A DNA stretch of 5,809 nucleotides from JABJJH01 sp047631095 (GTDB taxonomy: Bacteria > Pseudomonadota > Alphaproteobacteria > UBA8366 > GCA-2717185), in the NCBI GenBank assembly GCA_047631095.1, contig JBLHZD010000267.1, positions 1 through 5,809 of the forward strand. Direction: 5' to 3'. Position 1 is the stretch's first letter. Each line of letters opens with the position of its first letter. The translations under genes and the position numbers were made by a program. The notes beneath the pieces were generated by a model. That model saw only the letters and a list, made by a program, of their open reading frames with translations. It did no database searches and had not been told where the DNA came from. Positions 1 to 5,322 of this stretch are shown here, in pieces.

Positions 1-547
1 TTGCGCCGTCTGGCGTATGCGCGACTTCAGGGTGAAACTGCACACCGTAATAATGGCGCGTTTCATCAGCGATGGCGGCGAAGGGCGCGCCATCCGTCAC
101 CGCAACCGGCGTAAAGCCTGGCGGCAATTCGGTCACCCGGTCACCGTGGCTCATCCAGACCTGCTCACGCGCGCCCGTGGACCAAACCCCCTCAAACAGG
201 GCGCATTCCTGTGTAACATCCACAAACGCGCGGCCAAATTCACGGTGATCGGAAGGCTCGACGCTTCCGCCCAACTGGGCGCACATCGCTTGTTGTCCGT
301 AGCAAATGCCGAGTACGGGCACACCCGTTTCAAAGATTGCATCCGGCGCGCGGGGCGCCTCGGACGACGTCACACTGGCGGGACCACCTGAAAGAATGAT
401 CGCCTTTGGACCATACGCCGCGATTGAATCGGAAGTTACTTTATTAAAGGGATGAATTTCACAATAAACGCCATTTTCCCGAACGCGCCGCGCGATGAGC
501 TGCGTCACTTGACTGCCAAAATCGACGATAAGCACCCGGTCGGTCAT
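1..547 (-). CDS. guaA: GMP synthase (glutamine-hydrolysing), N-terminal part, cut by the window edge
   Basis: This is the N-terminal class I glutamine amidotransferase domain of GMP synthase, the cytoplasmic enzyme that aminates XMP to GMP using ATP and glutamine-derived ammonia. The frame is open from an ATG at 547 to the left edge (182 codons). The protein starts MTDRVLIVDFGSQVTQLIAR, a typical GuaA start. The oxyanion-loop motif LSGGPASV is at about residues 52-59. The catalytic nucleophile is Cys82 in GICYGQQ, and the other two triad residues are His172 and Glu174 in QFHPEVAHT. All three are present, so the glutaminase looks active. The ATP-pyrophosphatase and dimerisation domains lie outside the window. 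It is last in the guaB - GNAT - guaA order, 51 bp after the GNAT stop, and is probably in the same transcript. AAGGG at 559-563, 11 nt upstream, is the best ribosome-binding site; a four-codon mini-frame (544-558) overlaps the start. Confidence 0.98.
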   Translation of the reverse strand, partial: MTDRVLIVDFGSQVTQLIARRVRENGVYCEIHPFNKVTSDSIAAYGPKAIILSGGPASVTSSEAPRAPDAIFETGVPVLGICYGQQAMCAQLGGSVEPSDHREFGRAFVDVTQECALFEGVWSTGAREQVWMSHGDRVTELPPGFTPVAVTDGAPFAAIADETRHYYGVQFHPEVAHTPDGA

Positions 548-598
548 TCTGTCTTCATCCCTTTCCAATACATACAGCGCCCGTTTAAAGCGCCGCTG

Positions 599-1150
599 TT
601 ACGCTAATATCTTCGCCAAATGCGACCAGCCATACCCGAATTCCCGCACGCCCCAGACGCTTTCGTCTCGTTCAACGGCCTTAACGCCGCCTTGGCGTTC
701 ATAAAAAAATCGCGCCGGGTTCGATCCCAACACCCAGACAATCGTCGATTCATGGCCGCCCCGCCATAAGTCGCGAAACGCACCGCGTAACAAACGACGA
801 CCCAACCCAAAGTTTTGATGATCAGAGGCGACATAGAGCGTATAAATTTCACCTGAATAAGGCAGGTCTGGGCTTCGGTTTGGTCCGTATCCGGTAAAAC
901 CGATTACCTCTGTTGTGGTCTCCAAAGCGCCATCGACCTGCCGCGTGGCGACCAATGCAGCGTCGCCCGCGCCCAACAAGGCGCGCCATTGCCGCGTTTG
1001 CGTATCAAGAGACATCCGCACCAACGCGTCATCCGGCAGAATACCAGCATAGGTGGCGCGCCACATTTCAACATAGATTTTAGCGATGGCGGCGGCGTCG
1101 TCCGGCGTCGCCGCCCGAATGTCGCCGACCATCAACTCATCCGCCCACAT
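599..1150 (-). CDS. GNAT-family N-acetyltransferase
   Basis: This is a single-domain Gcn5-related N-acetyltransferase of 183 residues, a normal length for the family, which transfers an acetyl group from acetyl-CoA to an amine. The N-terminus has the family pattern IRAATPDDAAAIAKIYVEMW (11-30). The acetyl-CoA pyrophosphate loop is Q112-x-x-G115-x-G117 in HQNFGLGRRLL. The C-terminal motif NPARFFYERQGG (144-155) is typical, with Tyr150 in the position of the usual general acid. The substrate cannot be read from the sequence. The start is uncertain: Met1 (1150) has no good ribosome-binding site, while Met7 (1132) has GGATGAG a few bases upstream and still keeps the whole domain. The gene sits 44 bp after guaB and 51 bp before guaA on the same strand, so it is probably co-transcribed with the GMP-synthesis genes. 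No direct role in purine synthesis is implied. Confidence 0.93.
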   Translation of the reverse strand: MWADELMVGDIRAATPDDAAAIAKIYVEMWRATYAGILPDDALVRMSLDTQTRQWRALLGAGDAALVATRQVDGALETTTEVIGFTGYGPNRSPDLPYSGEIYTLYVASDHQNFGLGRRLLRGAFRDLWRGGHESTIVWVLGSNPARFFYERQGGVKAVERDESVWGVREFGYGWSHLAKILA

Positions 1151-1194
1151 GATCGCACACGGCGCGGCGGCGCTCCCAACTTTGACAAACCGCC

Positions 1195-2658
1195 TTACGA
1201 TTGAGCACGGTAATTCGGCGCCTCGCGCGTAACGGTAACATCATGTACGTGCCCTTCACGCAATCCTGAATCCGTGACCCGTATGAATTTGCAATTCCGC
1301 TGCATCTCACTCAACGTCGCGTTGCCGGTATAACCCATCGCCGCGCGCAACCCGCCAATCAGTTGGTGAATAACCGCGCCGACCGCGCCCTTATAGGGCA
1401 CCTGGCCTTCGACACCTTCCGGCACCAATTTTAGCGCATCCGTAACTTCCTGCTGGAAATACCGGTCTGCGGAGCCCCGCGCCATCGCGCCGACAGACCC
1501 CATACCGCGATAGGATTTATAGGGCCTGCCCTGAAACATATGGACCTCACCGGGCGCTTCGTCCGTGCCTGCGAAAAGCGAGCCGACCATCACGCCACTG
1601 GCGCCTGCGGCGATGGCTTTGGCCAAATCGCCAGAGTACTTGATGCCGCCATCGGCGATAATCGGAATATCCTGTTTGCGACCTTCTCCCACCGCATCCA
1701 TTACGGCGGTCAGCTGCGGCATGCCAACGCCGGCGACGATCCTGGTGGTGCAAATCGACCCCGGCCCGATCCCGACTTTTACCGCGTCAGCGCCACAATC
1801 AATCAACGCTTTAACCCCGTCTGCGGTCGCCACATTGCCTGCGACGACTTGGGCGTAATTACTTAATTTTTTTACATTTTCAACGGCGGTCATCACGCCT
1901 TCACTATGGCCATGCGCGGTATCGATGACGATGACGTCACATCCCGCGTCCAGCAGCGCCTCCGCACGGGCGAGGCCTTCCTCACCAACGCCAACGGCGG
2001 CGGCGGCGCGCAAGCTGCCATTTTCATCCTTGCACGCCGAGGGATGTTGCTGCGCCTTGTCGATATCCTTGACCGTAATCAATCCGACGCAATGGCGGTC
2101 ATCATCGACGACAACCAGTTTTTCGATTTTATGCTGATGAAGAATACGTTTGGCTTCTTCGCGGTCAACGCCTTCGCGGACAGTGACTAATCCCCGGCGC
2201 GTCATCAATTCGCGAACCGGTTGATCCGGATTGGTGGCGAACCGCACATCGCGGTGGGTCAGGATACCGATCAATTTACCGCTTCGTTTTGCAACAACCG
2301 GAATGCCCGAAATGTGATGCTCGCTCATCAACGCGAGCGCATCGGACAATGTCTTTTCCGGGTTGATCGTAATCGGGTTCACCACCATGCCAGATTCGAA
2401 ACGCTTTACGCGGCGTACTTCATCCGCCTGGCGTTCCAATGTCATATTCTTATGCACAACGCCGATACCGCCAGCTTGCGCCAACGCAATCGCGAGACCG
2501 CTTTCAGTCACAGTGTCCATTGCTGACGAAATGATCGGGATACCAAGTTCGATTTTCTTGGTCAGAAAGGTTTTCGTAATCGCCTGGTTCGGCAATGTGC
2601 TCGATTCTGCAGGCACCAGAAGAACATCGTCAAAAGTCAGAGCTTCGCGAATTTCCAT
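1195..2658 (-). CDS. guaB: IMP dehydrogenase
   Basis: Complete 487-residue inosine-5'-monophosphate dehydrogenase, which oxidises IMP to XMP with NAD+, the committed step of GMP synthesis; the length matches bacterial GuaB. The TIM-barrel catalytic domain is interrupted by a tandem CBS (Bateman) pair at roughly residues 93-150 and 153-207, which in the family senses adenine and guanine nucleotides. The catalytic Cys303 lies in GPGSICTTR (298-306). The IMP phosphate-binding segment IIADGGIKYSGD is at 333-344, YRGMGSVGAM at 383-392, and the flap Arg399-Tyr400 that supplies the general base is present. The start has AGGGG 8 nt upstream of the ATG, and a convincing promoter lies just upstream. 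Arginine codons sampled in this gene are almost all CGN. It leads the guaB - GNAT - guaA group. No missing residues or frame disruption were seen. Confidence 0.99.
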   Translation of the reverse strand: MEIREALTFDDVLLVPAESSTLPNQAITKTFLTKKIELGIPIISSAMDTVTESGLAIALAQAGGIGVVHKNMTLERQADEVRRVKRFESGMVVNPITINPEKTLSDALALMSEHHISGIPVVAKRSGKLIGILTHRDVRFATNPDQPVRELMTRRGLVTVREGVDREEAKRILHQHKIEKLVVVDDDRHCVGLITVKDIDKAQQHPSACKDENGSLRAAAAVGVGEEGLARAEALLDAGCDVIVIDTAHGHSEGVMTAVENVKKLSNYAQVVAGNVATADGVKALIDCGADAVKVGIGPGSICTTRIVAGVGMPQLTAVMDAVGEGRKQDIPIIADGGIKYSGDLAKAIAAGASGVMVGSLFAGTDEAPGEVHMFQGRPYKSYRGMGSVGAMARGSADRYFQQEVTDALKLVPEGVEGQVPYKGAVGAVIHQLIGGLRAAMGYTGNATLSEMQRNCKFIRVTDSGLREGHVHDVTVTREAPNYRAQS

Positions 2659-2697
2659 ATTAGGGCCCCTGTGCAGGCTGACGCTGAAATTTTCCGC

Positions 2698-2725
2698 ATA
2701 ATACAGCCGAAATGCACAAAGCCAA
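2698..2725 (-). promoter_or_regulatory. Predicted sigma-70 type promoter of guaB
   Basis: On the minus strand a -35 element TTGGCT (2720-2725, 4 of 6 matches to consensus) is followed after 16 bp by a -10 element TATTAT (2698-2703, 5 of 6). Transcription would begin near 2691, giving a leader of about 33 nt before the guaB ATG with its AGGGG site. It would serve guaB, the GNAT gene and guaA. This is inferred from motif matching only. Confidence 0.5.
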
Positions 2726-2736
2726 GAGACGAATGA

Positions 2737-2756
2737 CAGTTTTCGACCAAAAACTG
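2737..2756. promoter_or_regulatory. Perfect inverted repeat upstream of guaB, possible operator
   Basis: CAGTTTT (2737-2743) and AAAACTG (2750-2756) form a perfect 7-bp inverted repeat around a 6-bp centre. It begins 11 bp upstream of the predicted guaB -35 element, centred about 55 bp before the expected start of transcription, which suits an activator or a cooperative repressor. No T-run follows on either strand, so it is not a terminator. It does not resemble the E. coli PurR operator. The binding protein is unknown. Confidence 0.4.
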
Positions 2757-2847
2757 CACGTCCATCACAAATTACCTACGAAGAGGGTTAATTTCCTGCG
2801 CTTGAACATGCTCTGACGGGCGGCGCCATGAGATGTGAGCTCTGAAA

Positions 2848-2862
2848 CCACTTCACGAGTGG
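2848..2862 (-). terminator. Weak hairpin after rlmE
   Basis: Seventeen bases after the rlmE stop the minus strand reads CCACT, a 5-nt loop, then AGTGG, followed by only TTT. The stem can extend by two G-U pairs. It is short and lacks a real U-tract, so it is at best a weak terminator between the ppx-rlmE unit and guaB. It could also be chance. Nothing else in 2763-2878 looks like a gene or site. Confidence 0.2.
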
Positions 2863-2878
2863 CCAACCAACGCCCTGC

Positions 2879-3694
2879 CTATTTCGACGTTTCTTCGGAC
2901 GTAACCTCTGACGTCGTCTCTGACGGTGCGCCGCGAAACCCCAGTCCCACGACATAAAGTTCGGCGGATTCTTTACGGCTCGCTTCGGGTTTGGCGTGCA
3001 CCACTTTGGTGAAGCTGCCGCGCAACAATGTGAGAAGCGAGCGTTCCGTCCCACCCTGCAGCACCTTGGCGACAAACCCGCCGCCAGGCGCCAGTATGGT
3101 CACCGCGAAGTCGAAAGCGCATTCCGCCAACGCCATAATTTTTAAATGATCCGACGGGGCGTGTCCGGTGGACGCCGCCGCCATATCCGACATCACGACA
3201 TCGGCCAGCCCGCCAATTTTTTCTTTCAACATCGCCGGGGCGTTCGCGTCCAGAAAATCACCTTCGATAAAGGTAACGCCGTCGATCGGATCAACCGGTG
3301 TTAAATCAATACCAATAACGACCCCTTCCTCCCCGACAATGTCGATCGCAACCTGCGACCACCCGCCGGGCGCCGCCCCCAAATCCACAACCCGGGCGCC
3401 ACGCTTTAAAAGATCAAAGCGTTCGTCGAGCTCCATTAATTTAAAGGCCGCGCGGCTTCGCAGCCCTCGGCGTCGCGCCTCGCTAACAAAAGGGTCATTC
3501 AATTGCCGTTGAAGCCACCGTTGCTGGGAGTTGGTGCGTCCCTTTTTTCGTTTAAGCCGCACTGTCGGGGTGCGCTGCACGGATACATGCACGCCTGAGG
3601 CGCTTTTTTTGGCGCCGCTTTTACCCGCAGAATATTTAGAAACACGACCGCCGCCTTTTCCAGCGCCGCCGCGCGAACCTTGTCTATTCGTCAT
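2879..3694 (-). CDS. rlmE: 23S rRNA (uridine-2552-2'-O)-methyltransferase RlmE (FtsJ/RrmJ)
   Basis: This SAM-dependent methyltransferase modifies U2552 in the A-loop of 23S rRNA late in 50S assembly. The Rossmann-fold SAM site is VVDLGAAPGGWSQVA (102-116). The catalytic tetrad is complete: Lys85 (in RAAFKLMEL), Asp170 (in VMSDMAA), Lys210 (in FVAKVLQG) and Glu245 (in ESAELYVVG), with spacings almost identical to E. coli RlmE K38-D124-K164-E199. At 271 residues it is longer than the 209-residue E. coli protein. The excess is a Gly/Lys/Arg/Ser-rich, probably disordered N-terminal tail of about 50 residues, plausibly for RNA contact, and a C-terminal tail with three repeats of Ser-Glu-x-Thr (259-270). 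The ATG at 3694 has GAGA 7 nt upstream. It lies 32 bp after ppx on the same strand, so co-transcription is likely. Confidence 0.97.
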   Translation of the reverse strand: MTNRQGSRGGAGKGGGRVSKYSAGKSGAKKSASGVHVSVQRTPTVRLKRKKGRTNSQQRWLQRQLNDPFVSEARRRGLRSRAAFKLMELDERFDLLKRGARVVDLGAAPGGWSQVAIDIVGEEGVVIGIDLTPVDPIDGVTFIEGDFLDANAPAMLKEKIGGLADVVMSDMAAASTGHAPSDHLKIMALAECAFDFAVTILAPGGGFVAKVLQGGTERSLLTLLRGSFTKVVHAKPEASRKESAELYVVGLGFRGAPSETTSEVTSEETSK

Positions 3695-3726
3695 AAATTA
3701 TCTCGGTCATACCTGTCTGAACAATA

Positions 3727-4827
3727 CTAGTTCGGGTTATGCTTCTCTGAACCATCGCGCCCCTTGGACTCATGATCCGCATCCCGGATGAGGTCGTGTA
3801 GAATGCCTTCGCGCAGCCCTCTGTCGGCGACGCGCAACTGTCCGATTGGCCATCGGCGGCAGATCGCCTCCAGAATGGCGCAGCCCGCGACAACCAGATC
3901 AGCGCGTTCGTCACCGATACACGGATGCGCCGCCCGACCAACGCAGTCCTGCGCACGGAGACGGTCGCTCATATCGCGAATGTCATCAAATTGCAAAAAC
4001 GCGCCATCAACAACTGATCGATCATAACGCGGCAAACCAAGATGCACGCCCGTCAGGGTCGTCACGGTGCCAGACGTGCCCAGAAGCTGCACCTCATCGC
4101 GACGCACCATCGCGGCGATATGATGTTGTTTGCAAAAGGGCTGCAAATGCTCGTCCACTTCCGCGACCATTGAATTATAGGTCTCTACAGACAAGGCGCC
4201 GCCGCCATATCGCTCGCTGAGATTTACGACTCCGTAGGGGAGCGATATCCAACCCGTTATGTCGGAAGCGCCTTTCCGGGCGTCCATCAACATAACTTCC
4301 GTACTGCCCCCGCCAATATCAAACACCAGCGCGTGCGGCGCCTTTTTCTCGATCAAAGGCAAGCATCCATTCAGCGCCAGCCGCGCTTCTTCGCCCGCCG
4401 TGATCGTTTCCAGCGCAACGCCCGTTTCCTGAACAACCCGTTCGAGAAAGAATTCGCCGTTATTGGCGCGGCGGCAGGCGTCAGTCGCGACATTACGCCG
4501 TCGGTCCACGCCCCTGCGGCGCATTTTGTCGGCGCATATCTTTAACGCTTCAATTGTACGGTCCATCGCGTCATCGCTAAGACGCCCGCTTTCGCTAACA
4601 CCTTCGCCAAGCCGTACAATTCGCGAAAATGCGTCGATCACGCGAAAGCCGCTGCGCGTCGGTCGCGCTATCAAAAGTCGACAATTATTGGTGCCAAGAT
4701 CAATCGCGGCATAGGTATGGGCCCAACGCCCTTCCTTCGCTCGCCTGGCGGGACGTCTTCTGTCCCATCGCGGTCTGACATACGTCGTCATCGGCCACGC
4801 GCCCATTTTGTTGTTTTTTACGGCCAT
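3727..4827 (-). CDS. ppx: Ppx/GppA family exopolyphosphatase / guanosine-5'-triphosphate,3'-diphosphate phosphatase
   Basis: This actin/Hsp70-fold phosphatase belongs to the family that removes terminal phosphate from polyphosphate or converts pppGpp to ppGpp; sequence alone does not decide which. Visible motifs are the first phosphate loop AAIDLGTNNCRLLI (40-53), ATDACRRANNG (114-124), Glu146-Glu147 in TITAGEEARL where the family's catalytic Glu lies, the second phosphate loop DIGGGSTEV (170-178) and GTSGTVTTL (250-258). At 366 residues it is the short form with only the two actin-like domains, lacking the C-terminal HD-like extension of E. coli Ppx/GppA. Residues 14-36 are Arg-rich and use several AGA/AGG codons, unlike guaB. 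An in-frame TAG 18 bp upstream limits the start to Met1, Met8 or Met13. Met1 has GAGGGGG directly against it, a very short spacing, and is preferred for lack of anything better downstream. Gene order ppx - rlmE is common in alphaproteobacteria. Confidence 0.94.
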   Translation of the reverse strand: MAVKNNKMGAWPMTTYVRPRWDRRRPARRAKEGRWAHTYAAIDLGTNNCRLLIARPTRSGFRVIDAFSRIVRLGEGVSESGRLSDDAMDRTIEALKICADKMRRRGVDRRRNVATDACRRANNGEFFLERVVQETGVALETITAGEEARLALNGCLPLIEKKAPHALVFDIGGGSTEVMLMDARKGASDITGWISLPYGVVNLSERYGGGALSVETYNSMVAEVDEHLQPFCKQHHIAAMVRRDEVQLLGTSGTVTTLTGVHLGLPRYDRSVVDGAFLQFDDIRDMSDRLRAQDCVGRAAHPCIGDERADLVVAGCAILEAICRRWPIGQLRVADRGLREGILHDLIRDADHESKGRDGSEKHNPN

Positions 4828-4882
4828 CCCCCTCGAAAACGCCTACAATTTTCGACGGGATCGCCTTTTTTTCTTGGCGTGG

Positions 4883-4910
4883 AGTGTACGCCAATCCGCA
4901 GAACGTTCAA
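4883..4910 (-). promoter_or_regulatory. Candidate promoter of ppx-rlmE
   Basis: On the minus strand TTGAAC (4905-4910) and TACACT (4883-4888), each 4 of 6 matches, are separated by 16 bp. Transcription would start near 4876, leaving a leader of about 48 nt. The -35 element overlaps a perfect 8-bp palindrome GAACGTTC (4901-4908), and the -10 element lies in a small hairpin (GGCGT/ACGCC, 4876-4892). This is a motif match only. Confidence 0.3.
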
Positions 4911-5034
4911 TAGCGAGCCACGTAAAAGCGACGCAACAAATCATCCCATTTTGGATTAAAACTATTCCCAGCGCGGCGTTCGTGATAATCTCCCCTACAC
5001 ATTCGGGAATCGATGTGATATTCAGGCCGCCCGT

Positions 5035-5108
5035 TGGGGAATAGTTTAACGGTAGAACGAGTGGCTCTGACCCGCTTAGTCCTGGTTCGAATCCAGGTTC
5101 CCCAGCCA
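5035..5108 (+). tRNA. tRNA-Gln (anticodon CTG), CCA encoded
   Basis: The cloverleaf folds completely. The acceptor stem is TGGGGAA (5035-5041) with TTCCCCA (5098-5104), seven perfect pairs including the weak first U-A pair typical of glutamine tRNA. The D stem is GTT/AAC (5044-5046, 5056-5058). The anticodon stem is AGTGG/CCGCT with one G-U pair, and its loop CTCTGAC (5065-5071) gives anticodon CTG at 5067-5069, reading CAG. The T stem is CCTGG/CCAGG around loop TTCGAAT (5086-5092). The discriminator is G5105 and CCA is encoded at 5106-5108. U35, G36, A37 and G73 are glutaminyl-tRNA synthetase identity elements. A weak -10-like GATATT lies at 5017-5022. It is divergent from ppx and separates the housekeeping block from the segment on the right. 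Confidence 0.97.
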
Positions 5109-5124
5109 TCCTGATCTTTCCCGC

Positions 5125-5241
5125 CTACATACCCGTCCTATGACTTCCGCCAACGAATGGATAGTTGGCCGGAGCGCGGATGATTTGCGACCACCGGGTT
5201 GGCGTAATGATCGTGGAAAAATTCAATTTACGAAACACCAT
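5125..5241 (-). CDS. Possible small basic protein, 38 residues, unknown function
   Basis: A short frame starts at ATG 5241 and ends at TAG 5125. Its translation begins MVFRKLNFSTIITPTRW and ends FVGGSHRTGM. It has five Arg/Lys, one His and no Asp or Glu, so it is strongly basic, with no signal peptide or membrane segment. The main support is the start: a perfect AGGAGG lies 7 nt upstream, and an in-frame TAG at 5257-5259 leaves only 15 bases between the stop and the ATG, so the start is well bounded. It is divergent from the pentapeptide-repeat gene and shares the inverted-repeat region with it, and it converges on the tRNA-Gln, ending 16 bp from it. I recognise no family. It could be a real small regulator or peptide, a degraded remnant of a longer gene, or chance; the frame is too short for codon statistics to help. 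Confidence 0.4.
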   Translation of the reverse strand: MVFRKLNFSTIITPTRWSQIIRAPANYPFVGGSHRTGM

Positions 5242-5248
5242 AGCGCCC

Positions 5249-5254
5249 CCTCCT
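5249..5254 (-). promoter_or_regulatory. Perfect Shine-Dalgarno site of the 38-codon ORF
   Basis: The minus strand reads AGGAGG, fully complementary to the anti-SD, with a 7-nt spacer (GGGCGCT) to the ATG at 5241. It overlaps the left arm of the long inverted repeat, so the RNA dyad could mask or expose it. Confidence 0.45.
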
Positions 5255-5297
5255 ATCTATGCTTGTTGAAGACGCCCCATTATCTAAAATAGATAGG
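5252..5297. promoter_or_regulatory. Nested inverted repeats in the divergent promoter region, probable operator
   Basis: CCTATCTAT (5252-5260) and ATAGATAGG (5289-5297) form a perfect 9-bp inverted repeat across a 28-bp gap. Inside it TATCTA (5281-5286) and TAGATA (5290-5295) form a second perfect repeat around AAA, so the same 6-bp unit occurs three times. Promoter-like elements overlap: on the plus strand a -10-like TAAAAT (5285-5290) with a poor TTGTTG (5264-5269) 15 bp upstream, and on the minus strand a -10-like GATAAT (5279-5284). The layout suggests one regulator controlling both the small ORF and the pentapeptide-repeat gene. No T-run follows the short dyad, so it is not a terminator. 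The regulator and the promoters are inferred. Confidence 0.45.
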
Positions 5298-5322
5298 TGG
5301 AATAAATAAGGGGATGTAAGGG

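Noticed and set aside
17..391. 124-codon plus-strand frame at the left edge
   Set aside because: It is antisense to guaA, which contains the complete glutaminase triad in the other strand.
548..598. Inverted repeat ACAGCG/CGCTGT between the GNAT gene and guaA
   Set aside because: The loop is 14 nt and no T-run follows, so it is not a credible terminator, and the genes appear co-transcribed.
1540..2701. Several plus-strand frames opposite guaB (for example 1540-1866, 2221-2526, 2363-2701)
   Set aside because: All are antisense to a well-conserved IMP dehydrogenase, with no recognisable domains or ribosome-binding sites.
2788..3075. 95-codon minus-strand frame overlapping the 3' end of rlmE
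   Set aside because: It is a shifted shadow of rlmE, whose frame carries all catalytic residues; the unique tail is only about 13 codons after an internal ATG and has no good ribosome-binding site.
4860..4892. T-run next to the GGCGT/ACGCC hairpin upstream of ppx
   Set aside because: On the plus strand the T-run precedes the hairpin, and on the minus strand A-runs follow it, so neither orientation forms an intrinsic terminator.
4843..5109. 88-codon minus-strand frame whose product begins MAGEPGFEPGLSGSEPL
   Set aside because: It is the antisense of tRNA-Gln, a well-known spurious protein pattern; the tRNA fold is complete, and the rest overlaps the ppx upstream region.
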